NCBI RefSeq assembly: GCF_001020565.1
Contig: NZ_LDAS01000001.1
Coordinates: 1,838,985-1,902,984 of the forward strand
Direction of reading: 5' to 3'
DNA length: 64,000 bases
Source: Maribacter thermophilus
GTDB taxonomy: Bacteria; Bacteroidota; Bacteroidia; Flavobacteriales; Flavobacteriaceae
Below the pieces are notes generated by a model that saw only the letters and a list, made by a program, of their open reading frames with translations, was not told the DNA's origin and did not search any database. Position 1 is the stretch's first letter, and every line of letters begins with the position of its first letter. The position numbers and the translations under genes were made by a program. This document shows positions 18,570-28,010 of the stretch, piece after piece.

Positions 18570-18995
18570 GACTTTTTGTTTTTTCCTCCATTAAATGGAG
18601 ATTGATTAATATTAGATTGATGATGATTTATTAAAAAGACGCCTCAAAAAAGAGAATGTTACAACAAATTACCGCTTTAACATTTATTTCACTAAAATCA
18701 TCTTGTCTTTCGACAGGTCAAAGTTAGAATGAAAAGTGATCTATAAAACGTACAATGTTATGTTTAACCGTTATTTTAAATGGTTAACCTTTACATTAAA
18801 CAACAGAAAAAACATATAAAAAAGAGAGAAGAATATTATCTGTTAAATAGTGAAAAAATAGTAAAAAGAATGAAACAGTAAATAGAAAGTGTTGTATTAA
18901 AAATACGAAAAATCACATTTTGTTCAAATAAATACAAAAAAGGCAATGTTAATAAAACATTGCCTTTTTAGATATTATATATGATGCTTATAAAA
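18570..18995. other. Long AT-rich spacer between sucC and the small secreted protein
   Basis: About 425 bases without a gene. It contains an inverted repeat TTAACC-N12-GGTTAA (18764-18769 / 18782-18787) ~200 bases upstream of the leftward gene at 18569, and the sucC terminator at 18937-18969. Nothing else recognised. Confidence 0.55.
18937..18969 (-). terminator. sucC terminator
   Basis: Arms AAAAAGGCAATGTT 18937-18950 and its exact complement 18956-18969 (14 bp), loop AATAA. A-run at the left edge gives the leftward T-tract; 27 bases after the sucC stop. Confidence 0.9.
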
Positions 18996-20189
18996 TTACA
19001 TCAACACTTCTTTTACTTTATCAGCTGCTTCTTGGAATTGAACGGCCGAATGTACCGCTAAACCAGAGTTATCTATAATTTCTTTTGCCATTTCGGCATT
19101 TGTACCTTGTAAACGAACAATAATAGGAACTTTGATACTGTCTCCCATATTCTTATAGGCATCTACAACCCCTTGCGCCACACGATCGCATCGTACGATT
19201 CCTCCAAAAATATTGATTAGAATTGCTTTTACTGCTGGGTCTTTCAAAATAATCCTAAAAGCTTCCTCTACCCTTTTGGCATCTGCAGTACCACCAACAT
19301 CCAAGAAGTTAGCAGGCTCTCCACCGGCCATCTTAATTAAATCCATAGTGGCCATTGCCAAACCGGCACCGTTGACCATACAACCAACGTTACCATCCAA
19401 GTCTACATAATTTAGACCTACCGCACGAGCTTCCACTTCAATTGGGTTCTCCTCACGAAGGTCACGCATTTCTGCATATTGCTTTCTTCTGTACAAAGCA
19501 TTGTCATCTATGGATACTTTGGCATCTACGGCCATAATCTTGTCATCCGATGTTTTTAATACCGGATTTATTTCGAACATACTAGAATCGCTCTGAACAT
19601 ATGCTTTATATAATGCAGAAACGAATTTTGTCATCTCTTTGAAAGCGGTTCCCGAAAGACCTAGGTTAAAAGCTATTTTTCTTGCCTGAAAACCTAGTAG
19701 ACCCGTAGCAGGGTCAATTTCTTCCGTAAAGATCAAATGCGGCGTCTTTTCTGCAACTTCCTCTATATCCATACCGCCTTCGGTAGAATACATGATCATA
19801 TTTCTTCCGGTAGCCCTGTTCAATAGAACGGACATGTAAAATTCGCTGGTCTCACTATCCCCGGGATAATACACATCTTCGGCAACCAATACTTGGTGTA
19901 CTTTTTTACCTTCCGCAGAAGTCTGTGGTGTTACCAAGTTCATACCTATGATCTGACCTGCAATCTCTTCAACTTCCTTTAAATTCTTTGCTAGCTTTAC
20001 ACCGCCTCCTTTTCCACGACCACCAGCATGTACCTGTGCTTTTATTACATGCCATCCAGTACCTGTTTCTGCTGTCAGTTCTTTAGCAGCCTCAACTGCT
20101 TCTTTTGCATTATGTGCTACAATTCCTCTTTGAATGCGAACGCCAAAGCTTGCTAATATCTCTTTTCCTTGATACTCGTGAAGGTTCAT
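18996..20189 (-). CDS. sucC: Succinyl-CoA ligase (ADP-forming) beta subunit
   Basis: 397 aa, normal length. It catalyses succinyl-CoA + ADP/GDP + Pi to succinate + CoA + ATP/GTP in the TCA cycle, as a complex with the alpha subunit SucD. It starts MNLHEYQGKEILASFGV. The ATP-grasp domain has HAGGRGKGGGVKLAK near 52-66 and FEINPVLK, and the ligase domain ends with NIFGGIVRCDRVAQGV near 325-340. The alpha subunit gene is not adjacent, as is common in Bacteroidota. A TATTTTTG -7 box lies at 20215-20222, 26 bases upstream of the start. Confidence 0.97.
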   Translation of the reverse strand: MNLHEYQGKEILASFGVRIQRGIVAHNAKEAVEAAKELTAETGTGWHVIKAQVHAGGRGKGGGVKLAKNLKEVEEIAGQIIGMNLVTPQTSAEGKKVHQVLVAEDVYYPGDSETSEFYMSVLLNRATGRNMIMYSTEGGMDIEEVAEKTPHLIFTEEIDPATGLLGFQARKIAFNLGLSGTAFKEMTKFVSALYKAYVQSDSSMFEINPVLKTSDDKIMAVDAKVSIDDNALYRRKQYAEMRDLREENPIEVEARAVGLNYVDLDGNVGCMVNGAGLAMATMDLIKMAGGEPANFLDVGGTADAKRVEEAFRIILKDPAVKAILINIFGGIVRCDRVAQGVVDAYKNMGDSIKVPIIVRLQGTNAEMAKEIIDNSGLAVHSAVQFQEAADKVKEVLM

Positions 20190-20330
20190 ATGTTATGGTA
20201 GTTTTATTTGATGGCAAAAATAGGAAAGACATGGTAATAATAGAAAATTATCAATGAATAATTGATCAAACAACTTAGAGATTATCAAATAATCCCATAA
20301 AAAACAAACATTGGTCTATGGTTTACGTGA

Positions 20331-20969
20331 TTAAATTTCCAAATTATTAAAGTCCAAAGGGTCAAAATTCTTGAAATGTCCGTTCAACTCTATGCGTTTT
20401 TTGGTTCTTTCTACCTGGGTCAATATTTTAATGGTAGCCAACAAATGATTATAGATATATGTTAACCTGTCCATTTCTTTGGGCATTTGCAACAATTCAT
20501 ATTCTTGCCTAAACGAAAGCCCTATTTTATGGGCCAGTACATAACTGTTATACTTTTCAAATTCAATACCCGGGGAAGCAATTTCCATAACCTCATAGAG
20601 TTCTTGTATTTTATTTATCACCGCCATTTTAAAACTAGGCTCAGAAATATAATCGTAATCCAAAAGCGCCACCGTACCTCCAGCATATAGTTTACCTTCC
20701 ATCTGATTTTCAAAAGAGACCATCTTAAATACCTGTCTGGCCACACATAAAACATCCATCTCCCCTCCTTTATACGTATTCACGACCTCTACCAGTTGTA
20801 CCTCCGTCCCATATTCCAACTTATTGTCTATAAATACGGGAATACCAAATGTAATGGCCTCTGATCGGCAATCGTTGATCAATTGCTTGTACCTAGGCTC
20901 AAAAACGTGCAAGGGCACGGTTTCACCTGGAAAAAAAATAGACCTTAATGGAAACAACGGTAATTTCAT
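20331..20969 (-). CDS. Lon-substrate-binding (PUA-like) domain protein
   Basis: 212 aa, cytoplasmic. The N-terminal ~110 residues match the Lon N-terminal/PUA-like domain (LPLFPLRSIFFPGETVPLHVFEPRYKQLI, FGIPV, VQLVEVVNTYKGGEMDVLC). The rest is helical (residues 120-200). It lacks the AAA and protease domains of Lon, so it is a stand-alone member, known across Bacteroidota with no assigned reaction. Divergent from lysA, 150 bases apart. Confidence 0.9.
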   Translation of the reverse strand: MKLPLFPLRSIFFPGETVPLHVFEPRYKQLINDCRSEAITFGIPVFIDNKLEYGTEVQLVEVVNTYKGGEMDVLCVARQVFKMVSFENQMEGKLYAGGTVALLDYDYISEPSFKMAVINKIQELYEVMEIASPGIEFEKYNSYVLAHKIGLSFRQEYELLQMPKEMDRLTYIYNHLLATIKILTQVERTKKRIELNGHFKNFDPLDFNNLEI

Positions 20970-21071
20970 AGTTTTAAAAATACAAACCTCATTGAACAGA
21001 ACAAAGTATTTATTTTATCATTTGTTATATTTATCACATTTTGTTGTATTATTTATTTTTAAGTTATTTTT

Positions 21072-21103
21072 TTTGTTCAGAACCACACATAGCACTAGCT
21101 TTG
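21072..21103 (+). promoter_or_regulatory. Bacteroidota-type promoter for lysA
   Basis: TTTG at 21072-21075, 20-base spacer, TAGCTTTG at 21096-21103: an exact match to TTTG-N19-21-TAnnTTTG. Start codon follows 17 bases later, implying a very short leader. Confidence 0.75.
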
Positions 21104-21119
21104 CGCAAAAGCTATTATA

Positions 21120-22361
21120 ATGAACACCTCGGATTTACTAAAAATCGCAAAGAAATACGGAGATCCCGTATATGTATACGACTCGGAAAAAATTATCTCG
21201 CAATTTAATAGATTAACAAAGGCTTTTGGTTCAGTTAAGAAGTTAAAACTTAATTATGCCGCAAAAGCATTGTCCAACATTACCATACTTAAACTAATGA
21301 ACAGTTTGGGAAGTGGTCTGGATACCGTTTCTATACAAGAAGTACAACTGGGGTTATTGGCTGGCTTTAAACCAGAGAGTATCATTTTTACTCCGAACGG
21401 CGTTTCTTTGGAAGAGATAGAAGAAGCGGCAAAACTTGGTGTCAGAATCAATATAGACAACTTATCCATACTGGAACAATTTGGAAGCAAGCACCCGAAC
21501 ATACCTGTTTGCATACGTATAAATCCGCATGTTATGGCCGGGGGAAATTCTAACATATCAGTAGGGCATATCGATTCTAAATTTGGCATCAGTATACATC
21601 AAATACCACATTTGCTACGTATTGTAGAGTTGACCAAAATGAACATCAACGGTATTCACATGCATACCGGTAGCGATATTTTAGATATCGATGTTTTTCT
21701 ATATGCCTCTGAAATTCTTTTTGAAACCGCTAAAAATTTCAAGAATCTGGATTTTATAGATTTTGGAAGTGGTTTTAAAGTTCCGTACAAAGAAGGTGAT
21801 ATAGAAACCAACGTAGAAGAGCTGGGAAAAAAACTAGGTTCTCGTTTCAACGAGTTCTGCAAGGAATACGGTAAAGATCTGACCTTGGCCTTTGAACCTG
21901 GTAAATTTTTGGTCAGTGAGGCCGGTTTTTTCTTGGCTAAGGTTAACGTGGTCAAACAAACCACCTCTACCGTCTTTGCCAGTATCGATTCTGGTTTCAA
22001 CCATTTAATAAGACCCATGCTATACGGGGCTTCACATACCATCGAAAACATTTCCAATCCAAATGGTCGCGAGCGCTATTACTCTGTAGTTGGATATATC
22101 TGCGAAACGGATACCTTTGCCAGCAACAGAAGAATCAACGAAATTAAGGAGGGAGATATTTTATGTTTTAAAAATGCAGGTGCCTATTGTTTTACCATGG
22201 CCAGCAACTACAATTCTAGGTTTAGGCCACCAGAAGTTCTTTGGCATCAAGAGAAGGCTATCCTTATAAGGGAAAGAGAAACCTTTGATGATCTGATCAG
22301 AAACCAAGTAGATCACAAAGAGCTATTTGCACCAAAAAACAAAAAGGTCGTGGTTGAATAA
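21120..22361 (+). CDS. lysA: Diaminopimelate decarboxylase
   Basis: 413 aa. PLP enzyme that decarboxylates meso-diaminopimelate to L-lysine, the last lysine step. It is a fold III alanine-racemase-type barrel plus C-terminal beta domain. The PLP lysine is in LNYAAKALSN (~residue 47), the substrate/cofactor His is in HMHTGSDI, the Gly loop is FIDFGSGFKVP, and EPGKFLVSEAG is near 260. The substrate site is CETDTFA with GAYCFTMASNYN. The domain order and the CE-x-D motif favour DAP over arginine or carboxynorspermidine substrates. Monocistronic, from a strong-looking promoter. Confidence 0.95.
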   Translation: MNTSDLLKIAKKYGDPVYVYDSEKIISQFNRLTKAFGSVKKLKLNYAAKALSNITILKLMNSLGSGLDTVSIQEVQLGLLAGFKPESIIFTPNGVSLEEIEEAAKLGVRINIDNLSILEQFGSKHPNIPVCIRINPHVMAGGNSNISVGHIDSKFGISIHQIPHLLRIVELTKMNINGIHMHTGSDILDIDVFLYASEILFETAKNFKNLDFIDFGSGFKVPYKEGDIETNVEELGKKLGSRFNEFCKEYGKDLTLAFEPGKFLVSEAGFFLAKVNVVKQTTSTVFASIDSGFNHLIRPMLYGASHTIENISNPNGRERYYSVVGYICETDTFASNRRINEIKEGDILCFKNAGAYCFTMASNYNSRFRPPEVLWHQEKAILIRERETFDDLIRNQVDHKELFAPKNKKVVVE

Positions 22362-22650
22362 CAATCGCGACCTTTGGTCTTTTATATAGGCTACATACCG
22401 CTCCTAATCATTTAGGATCTCGATCGTTTTCTTCATCCGCCCCGATATAACCCCAAAAACTATATTTTTAGGCAATACCTTTTTAGATAAAAAAGGACAT
22501 TTTCGCCCTCACCCACCTTATTTTCAACCGGTTTATCCACTTAAAACAGGTAAAACCAACCATACTTTAAAAATAAAGAGAGAAAAAAATCGTTAGTTTT
22601 GATATAGTTATGAGACTAACCCTAACAAATGCTTTAAAACTACTTTTACT

Positions 22651-23166
22651 ATGAACCCTAAATATATTCTTGTTCTTGTCTTTGGTCTTTTATTTTTTCA
22701 GGGCAAAGCCCAAGAGGTAAATTGGCTTACCTGGGAAGAGGCCGTAGAACTTACAGCGACCGACAAGAATCCTAAAAAAGTCTTTATAGACGTATATACA
22801 GATTGGTGCGGTTGGTGCAAGAAAATGGACAAAGACACCTTTCAAAATCCTGAAGTGGCCGCTTACATGTCAGAGAATTACTATATGGTAAAATTGGACG
22901 GTGAAGGTCAAGATCCTATTGAGTTTAAAGGAAAAACCTATAAGTTTGTTCCATCCGGCAGAAAAGGCTATCATGAATTGGCCGCTGCTCTTATGCAGGG
23001 CAGGTTAAGTTACCCTACCACCATCTTTTTAGATGAGGAAATGAATATGCTCTCTCCTGTTCCAGGATATCAAAAACCAGAACCTTTCTTAAACATAGCC
23101 AGATATTTCGGAGATAATATCTACAAAGAAAAAGATTGGAAAACATATTCCGGTCAAGGAAAATAA
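22651..23166 (+). CDS. Secreted thioredoxin-fold protein (CGWC)
   Basis: 171 aa with signal peptide (ILVLVFGLLFFQGKAQ). A thioredoxin fold carries the redox motif WCGWCKKMDKDTF near residues 53-65 and the cis-Pro loop YPTTIFLD near 122-129. DUF255/thioredoxin_7-like. Expected to reduce or isomerise disulfides of periplasmic or surface proteins. Monocistronic, ending in a strong terminator; ~290 bases of spacer follow lysA. Confidence 0.9.
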   Translation: MNPKYILVLVFGLLFFQGKAQEVNWLTWEEAVELTATDKNPKKVFIDVYTDWCGWCKKMDKDTFQNPEVAAYMSENYYMVKLDGEGQDPIEFKGKTYKFVPSGRKGYHELAAALMQGRLSYPTTIFLDEEMNMLSPVPGYQKPEPFLNIARYFGDNIYKEKDWKTYSGQGK

Positions 23167-23173
23167 TTCTTTA

Positions 23174-23206
23174 AAAACGCCCCACTATAAGTGGGGCGTT
23201 TTTTTT
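23174..23206 (+). terminator. Terminator of the thioredoxin gene
   Basis: Arms AAAACGCCCCAC 23174-23185 and 23191-23202 (12 bp, exact), loop TATAA, followed by T's to 23206. Confidence 0.95.
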
Positions 23207-23299
23207 ACCCCCCTTCATCAAAATAAATATAATACCCTTGTATTCGCTTAAGTATTTCCCTAATTTTCGTGTTTGATATATGATCGAACACAAACAATT

Positions 23300-25885
23300 A
23301 TGCGACCCTATTACTTTTTCTTTTTAGCTATATTTTTACTTTGTGCCTGTAACGACAAGCCTTCCAATACCCTCAAAATAGCGGATGGAGTTCCGTTAGA
23401 ACTTGCGGAGTTAAGAAAAAGGCAAGTCTCCGATGTTACCTACAGCCTAAGTTTTAACATTCCGGACTCAAAAAATGACCCAATACCATCTAAATTAAGA
23501 TTGGAGCTCACCATAAACGAGCTAAACGCTCCGTTATATCTAGATTTTAAAGAAGAATCCAACCATCTTAAAAAGATAGTCGCCAATGACGAAGAAATCA
23601 ACATGGTACATGAAAATGAGCATATACAGATTTCCCCGACCTATTTAAAAAAAGGTGCCAATACCATTGAAATAGATTTCTTGGCAGGTGAACTGTCGTT
23701 AAACAGAAATGACGATTTCCTTTACACCCTATTGGTACCCGATAGGGCCCGGACACTTTTTCCTTGTTTTGATCAACCCAATATAAAGGCTACATACGTA
23801 TTAAACATCACTGCCCCTAAAGATTGGCAAGTGCTATGTGCAGCCCCAGAAACGAACCAACAAGAAAAAAATGGTTATATAACACATCAATTTGCCCCTT
23901 CGGTCAAAATGAGCACCTACTTGTTCTCATTTGTAGCAGGTGTTTTCAACACCGCAGAAAAGAACATCGGTAATTTTCCCATGAACATGCTATACAGAGA
24001 AACCGATTCCAGTAAGGTAGTCTATAGCACCAACGCCATATTTGAGCTGCATGAGCGATCAAAATCATTTTTAGAAAAATATACGGCCCATGCTTTTCCT
24101 TTTCAAAAATTGGATTTTGCTACCATTCCCGGCTTCCAATATGGAGGTATGGAACATGTAGGGGCCATCCAGTACAAAGAAGGTTCCCTTTTCTTGGACG
24201 AGAGTGCTACTACGAACAGAAAATTGGGAAGAGCAAAACTCATTGCCCACGAAACATCACATATGTGGTTTGGTGACCTGGTGACCATGGATTGGTTCAA
24301 TGATGTATGGATGAAAGAGGTCTTTGCCAATTTTATGGCCGATAAAATAGTGAATCCGGCATTTCCTGAAATTAACCATGAACTTGCCTTTATGGTAAGC
24401 CATTACCCAAGGGCGTACGGGGAGGACAGAACAAAAGGCACCAACCCAATTAGACAAAACCTTGAAAACCTCAACAACGCAGGATCGCTTTACGGTAGTA
24501 TCATTTACAACAAAGCCCCTATAATGATGCGCCAGTTAGAGATGGTTTTAGGAAAAGAAAATTTTAAAAAAGGGATTCAAGAATATATAGACACTTATCA
24601 AAATGGAAATGCCGTATGGAACGACTTGGTTCAAATTCTGGACAAAAACACTCCCGAGAACCTTTTGGAATGGAGCCAAGTTTGGGTCAACAGTTCCGGT
24701 AGGCCTATTTTTACCGACAGTATCACCTATAATCAAAAAGGAGAAATCGCCTCTTTTAAAATAAAGCAAACGGCAGAGGACGGCACAGACCATATTTGGC
24801 CCCAAACCTTTGACCTCACCTTTATTTATAAAGACAAAAAAGAAGTATTTAACGTTGCTATGAAAAATGGCACCATAGAACTCACTGAAGCCATTGGAAA
24901 ACCGAAACCGACGGCTATCATATATAATTCTAACGGAATGGGGTATGGAGTTTTTCCGTTACGCCCCACTACACTTAACAACACACACTATTTGGAAGAC
25001 GAGGTTACAAGAGGTTCTTTATATATTAATGCTTATGAAAATACTCTCAATGGCACTATAGAGCCTGTAACGATTTTGGATTTTTATGCAGAAAACCTAT
25101 ATCAAGAAAAAAACGAGCTTTTGTCCAATCTTGTTTCCGGTTACCTGCAATCCATCTTTTGGAAATACCTGTCACCCGAAGACCGTTTACAGCAACAAGA
25201 AACGGTGAGCAAAAAATTGTGGACCGAACTGCAACGGAAAGATATTTCCCCAAACATAAAAAAGACCTTATTCTCTACCTTTAAATCATTGGCCTACGAG
25301 GGTGATTCCAGAACGCTTTTATATAAAGTATGGAATAAGGATATTGAAATACCCGACCTACGGTTAAATCAAGATGACTTTACACAAATGGCCATGGATC
25401 TTGCTCTATATGGACATCCAAAACAACAAGAAATTCTCAGTACCGCCAAGGAAGCCATTAAAAATCCCGATAAATTGAAAAGGTTCGATTACCTACTACC
25501 CTCTTTATCTGCGAACGAGCAAATAAAAGATGATTTTATAGCCTCGTTAAAAGAGGAAAAAAATAGGGCTAAGGAAGCTTGGGCCGCAACGGCCATGAAC
25601 AATATAAACCACCCTTTACATCAAAAAGACGCTATAAAATACCTAAGATCCAGTTTAGACCTATTGGATGAGATTCAAAAAACCGGAGACATTTTCTTTC
25701 CAAAAAGATGGTTAAGCAGCACCATTGGTAATTACACCTCTGCCGATGCCTACGAAATTCTATTGAACTATCTTTCGGAAAACCCAAACCTTAATCCGTC
25801 CTTAAAAAATAAGGTATGGCAGGCCGCCGATGATTTGCGCCGTGTACAAACACTGCACAAGAACATCGATAGATCCAGTAACTAA
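23300..25885 (+). CDS. M1 family aminopeptidase, lipoprotein
   Basis: 861 aa. ATG 23300 is preferred over the upstream in-frame ATA/TTG-type start (23273) because it gives a lipoprotein signal (FFFLAIFLLCAC, Cys ~16). Zinc peptidase: HETSHMWFGD with a downstream Glu (VWMKEVFANF) forms HExxH-x18-E. The exopeptidase motif reads GGMEH instead of the usual GxMEN. It removes N-terminal residues from peptides, anchored in the envelope. The C-terminal ~350 residues are an ERAP1-like helical region (ERAP1_C). Monocistronic; convergent with guaB, 18 bases apart. Confidence 0.95.
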   Translation: MRPYYFFFLAIFLLCACNDKPSNTLKIADGVPLELAELRKRQVSDVTYSLSFNIPDSKNDPIPSKLRLELTINELNAPLYLDFKEESNHLKKIVANDEEINMVHENEHIQISPTYLKKGANTIEIDFLAGELSLNRNDDFLYTLLVPDRARTLFPCFDQPNIKATYVLNITAPKDWQVLCAAPETNQQEKNGYITHQFAPSVKMSTYLFSFVAGVFNTAEKNIGNFPMNMLYRETDSSKVVYSTNAIFELHERSKSFLEKYTAHAFPFQKLDFATIPGFQYGGMEHVGAIQYKEGSLFLDESATTNRKLGRAKLIAHETSHMWFGDLVTMDWFNDVWMKEVFANFMADKIVNPAFPEINHELAFMVSHYPRAYGEDRTKGTNPIRQNLENLNNAGSLYGSIIYNKAPIMMRQLEMVLGKENFKKGIQEYIDTYQNGNAVWNDLVQILDKNTPENLLEWSQVWVNSSGRPIFTDSITYNQKGEIASFKIKQTAEDGTDHIWPQTFDLTFIYKDKKEVFNVAMKNGTIELTEAIGKPKPTAIIYNSNGMGYGVFPLRPTTLNNTHYLEDEVTRGSLYINAYENTLNGTIEPVTILDFYAENLYQEKNELLSNLVSGYLQSIFWKYLSPEDRLQQQETVSKKLWTELQRKDISPNIKKTLFSTFKSLAYEGDSRTLLYKVWNKDIEIPDLRLNQDDFTQMAMDLALYGHPKQQEILSTAKEAIKNPDKLKRFDYLLPSLSANEQIKDDFIASLKEEKNRAKEAWAATAMNNINHPLHQKDAIKYLRSSLDLLDEIQKTGDIFFPKRWLSSTIGNYTSADAYEILLNYLSENPNLNPSLKNKVWQAADDLRRVQTLHKNIDRSSN

Positions 25886-25903
25886 AACCTTAACCTGTAA
25901 ATA

Positions 25904-27376
25904 TTACCTACTGTAGTTAGGAGATTCTTTGGTAATGGTAACGTCGTGCGGATGACTTTCGTTGATTCCGCTGGCCGTTATTTTAACAAAGCGTCCGGTC
26001 TCTTTCAGGGTATTTATATCCTTGGCGCCACAATAGCCCATACCTGCACGTAAACCTCCTACAAACTGGTGGATACTTTCGAATAGGTCACCTTTGTACG
26101 GTACACGGCCAACGATACCCTCGGGGACCAGTTTTTTAATATCGTCTTCAACATCTTGAAAATAACGATCTTTACTACCTTGTTTCATAGCTTCTACAGA
26201 GCCCATTCCACGGTAGCTTTTAAATTTTCTACCTTCATAAATAATGGTTTCCCCTGGAGACTCTTTGGTACCTGCCAACAAGGAACCTAACATTACGGTA
26301 TCTGCTCCGGCCGCGATCGCTTTTGGAATATCACCGGTATATCTAATACCTCCGTCAGCAATTACAGGTACACCAGATCCTTTTATCGCTGCCGAAACCT
26401 CCAATACTGCAGAAAATTGTGGAAAACCAACACCTGCCACTACCCTAGTCGTACATATAGATCCAGGGCCAATACCAACTTTAACGGCATCTGCTCCGGC
26501 CTCAACCAAATATTTGGCAGCATCACCAGTTGCAATATTACCCACTATTACCTCTAGCTCCGGAAACTTACGCTTTACCTCTTTTAATACCGAAACCACT
26601 CCTTTGGTATGACCATGGGCGGTATCTATAACTACGGCATCAACACCGGCATTGACCAAGGCCTCTGCCCTATCCACAGCATCACCGGTCACCCCTATGG
26701 CGGCTGCTACACGCAAACGACCATACTGATCTTTATTGGCAATTGGTTTCTGCGTCAATTTGGTGATATCCCTAAAGGTAATAAGTCCGACTAATTTATT
26801 GTCGGCATTTACAACCGGAAGTTTTTCTATTTTATGTTCCTGCAATATATCCTCAGCCTCTGAGAGCGAAGTGCCCTCACCTGCGGTGACCAAATTTTCA
26901 GAGGTCATCACCTCCGCAATCGGTCTATTATTATTTTTCTCGAATCGTAGATCTCTGTTGGTGACGATACCAATAAGCTTACCTTCATCATCAACAATTG
27001 GTATACCCCCTATGCTATGCTCTTTCATATTAGCTTTAGCATCCTTTACCTTAGAGTTCAATGGCATGGTAACGGGATCCAGGATCATTCCGCTCTCGGC
27101 TCTCTTCACCTTACGAACCTTTAAGGCCTGTTGCTCTATGGTCATGTTCTTATGCAACACACCGATACCACCTTCTTGAGCCATGGCAATGGCCATACGC
27201 GATTCGGTTACGGTATCCATCGCCGCAGAAATGATAGGAACATTAATGGTAATGTTTCTAGTAAATTTCGATTGAATATTAACTTCTCTAGGTAGTACTT
27301 CGGAGTACGCCGGAACCAAGAGTACGTCATCGTAAGTTAGACCTTCTCCTAGTATTTTGTTTTGGTGGGCTTGCAT
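25904..27376 (-). CDS. guaB: IMP dehydrogenase
   Basis: 490 aa from ATG 27376; the longer in-frame start at 27403 adds nine residues not seen in the family. It oxidises IMP to XMP with NAD+, the committed step to GMP. The barrel starts [17 protein letters not shown]; two CBS domains are inserted at ~100-215. The catalytic Cys is in [15 protein letters not shown] (~305), and the flap is [17 protein letters not shown] (~395). A TATATTTG -7 box is at 27401-27408 (leftward), ~25 bases before the start. Monocistronic. Confidence 0.98.
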   Translation of the reverse strand: MQAHQNKILGEGLTYDDVLLVPAYSEVLPREVNIQSKFTRNITINVPIISAAMDTVTESRMAIAMAQEGGIGVLHKNMTIEQQALKVRKVKRAESGMILDPVTMPLNSKVKDAKANMKEHSIGGIPIVDDEGKLIGIVTNRDLRFEKNNNRPIAEVMTSENLVTAGEGTSLSEAEDILQEHKIEKLPVVNADNKLVGLITFRDITKLTQKPIANKDQYGRLRVAAAIGVTGDAVDRAEALVNAGVDAVVIDTAHGHTKGVVSVLKEVKRKFPELEVIVGNIATGDAAKYLVEAGADAVKVGIGPGSICTTRVVAGVGFPQFSAVLEVSAAIKGSGVPVIADGGIRYTGDIPKAIAAGADTVMLGSLLAGTKESPGETIIYEGRKFKSYRGMGSVEAMKQGSKDRYFQDVEDDIKKLVPEGIVGRVPYKGDLFESIHQFVGGLRAGMGYCGAKDINTLKETGRFVKITASGINESHPHDVTITKESPNYSR

Positions 27377-27516
27377 AGCAATTAAGGATTTAATTGCGTG
27401 CAAATATAATGTTTTTAATTGGTTTTAAGACATAGAAAAGCACATAGCGTTATATTAAGAGTTCTCAAAAAGAGTACGCACCAATTTTAGCCTCTTTATA
27501 TTATGCCACTTTTTAC

Positions 27517-27765
27517 CTAAGCCGAAGCATTTTGTGGAGCCCAATGACTACAATACATACCTGGGGCCGCTTTTTGCGGGTTGGCACAATCACTGGTCTC
27601 ATAACGTATACAACTCACACAGTTTTCTTTATCTTTCAAGGTAGCTTTCATTTCAAAACTATCGCACGTGTAACTATTGCCCACTTTAACAGCATGGACC
27701 TTACATATGTTTCCTTCTATTAAATTTTCGCAGTTAACGCAACTATTCCCCAATCTTATCGACAT
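27517..27765 (-). CDS. Cys-rich mini-protein with duplicated four-Cys unit
   Basis: 82 aa, no signal peptide. Eight cysteines fall in two matching units: C-x2-C-x8-C-x12-C and C-x2-C-x7-C-x11-C, each opening CVxC and closing with an aromatic-flanked Cys (YTCDSF, YCSHW). This suggests two zinc or Fe-S sites or an internal duplication. I know of similar conserved hypotheticals in Flavobacteriaceae but no function. ATG 27765 is the only good start. Monocistronic; spacer of ~140 bases to guaB. Confidence 0.8.
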   Translation of the reverse strand: MSIRLGNSCVNCENLIEGNICKVHAVKVGNSYTCDSFEMKATLKDKENCVSCIRYETSDCANPQKAAPGMYCSHWAPQNASA

Positions 27766-27949
27766 AGCATTTTGTTTTTTGATTCATCTTAAACTTAAAA
27801 GAAAAAACAGATAGAAACAATATAAATAACTGAAAAACAATTGTTTGTATTTAGATTGATTTAAAACAAAATTACATGGGAACAGTTCGCAGGGGAGGGA
27901 CTCCAACACTATCTATCATAAAGACTCGCCATATAGTACCATGCTCAAA

Positions 27950-27984
27950 AAAAATCCGGCTACTTATTACGTAGCCGGATTTTT
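27950..27984 (-). terminator. Terminator of the HmuY/TonB receptor operon
   Basis: Arms AAAAATCCGGCTAC 27950-27963 and 27971-27984 (14 bp, exact), loop TTATTAC. A-run 27947-27954 is the leftward T-tract. 26 bases after the hmuY-like stop. Confidence 0.93.
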
Positions 27985-28010
27985 ATCAAATTATAACCAC
28001 CTAAAAGAAC

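Noticed and set aside
22343-22375. AAAGGTCG ... CGACCTTT inverted repeat at the lysA end
   Set aside because: 8-bp stem with a 17-base loop overlapping the stop codon and no clear T-tract; too weak to call a terminator.
26736-27179. 147-residue plus-strand frame opposite guaB
   Set aside because: Antisense shadow of a highly conserved enzyme gene.
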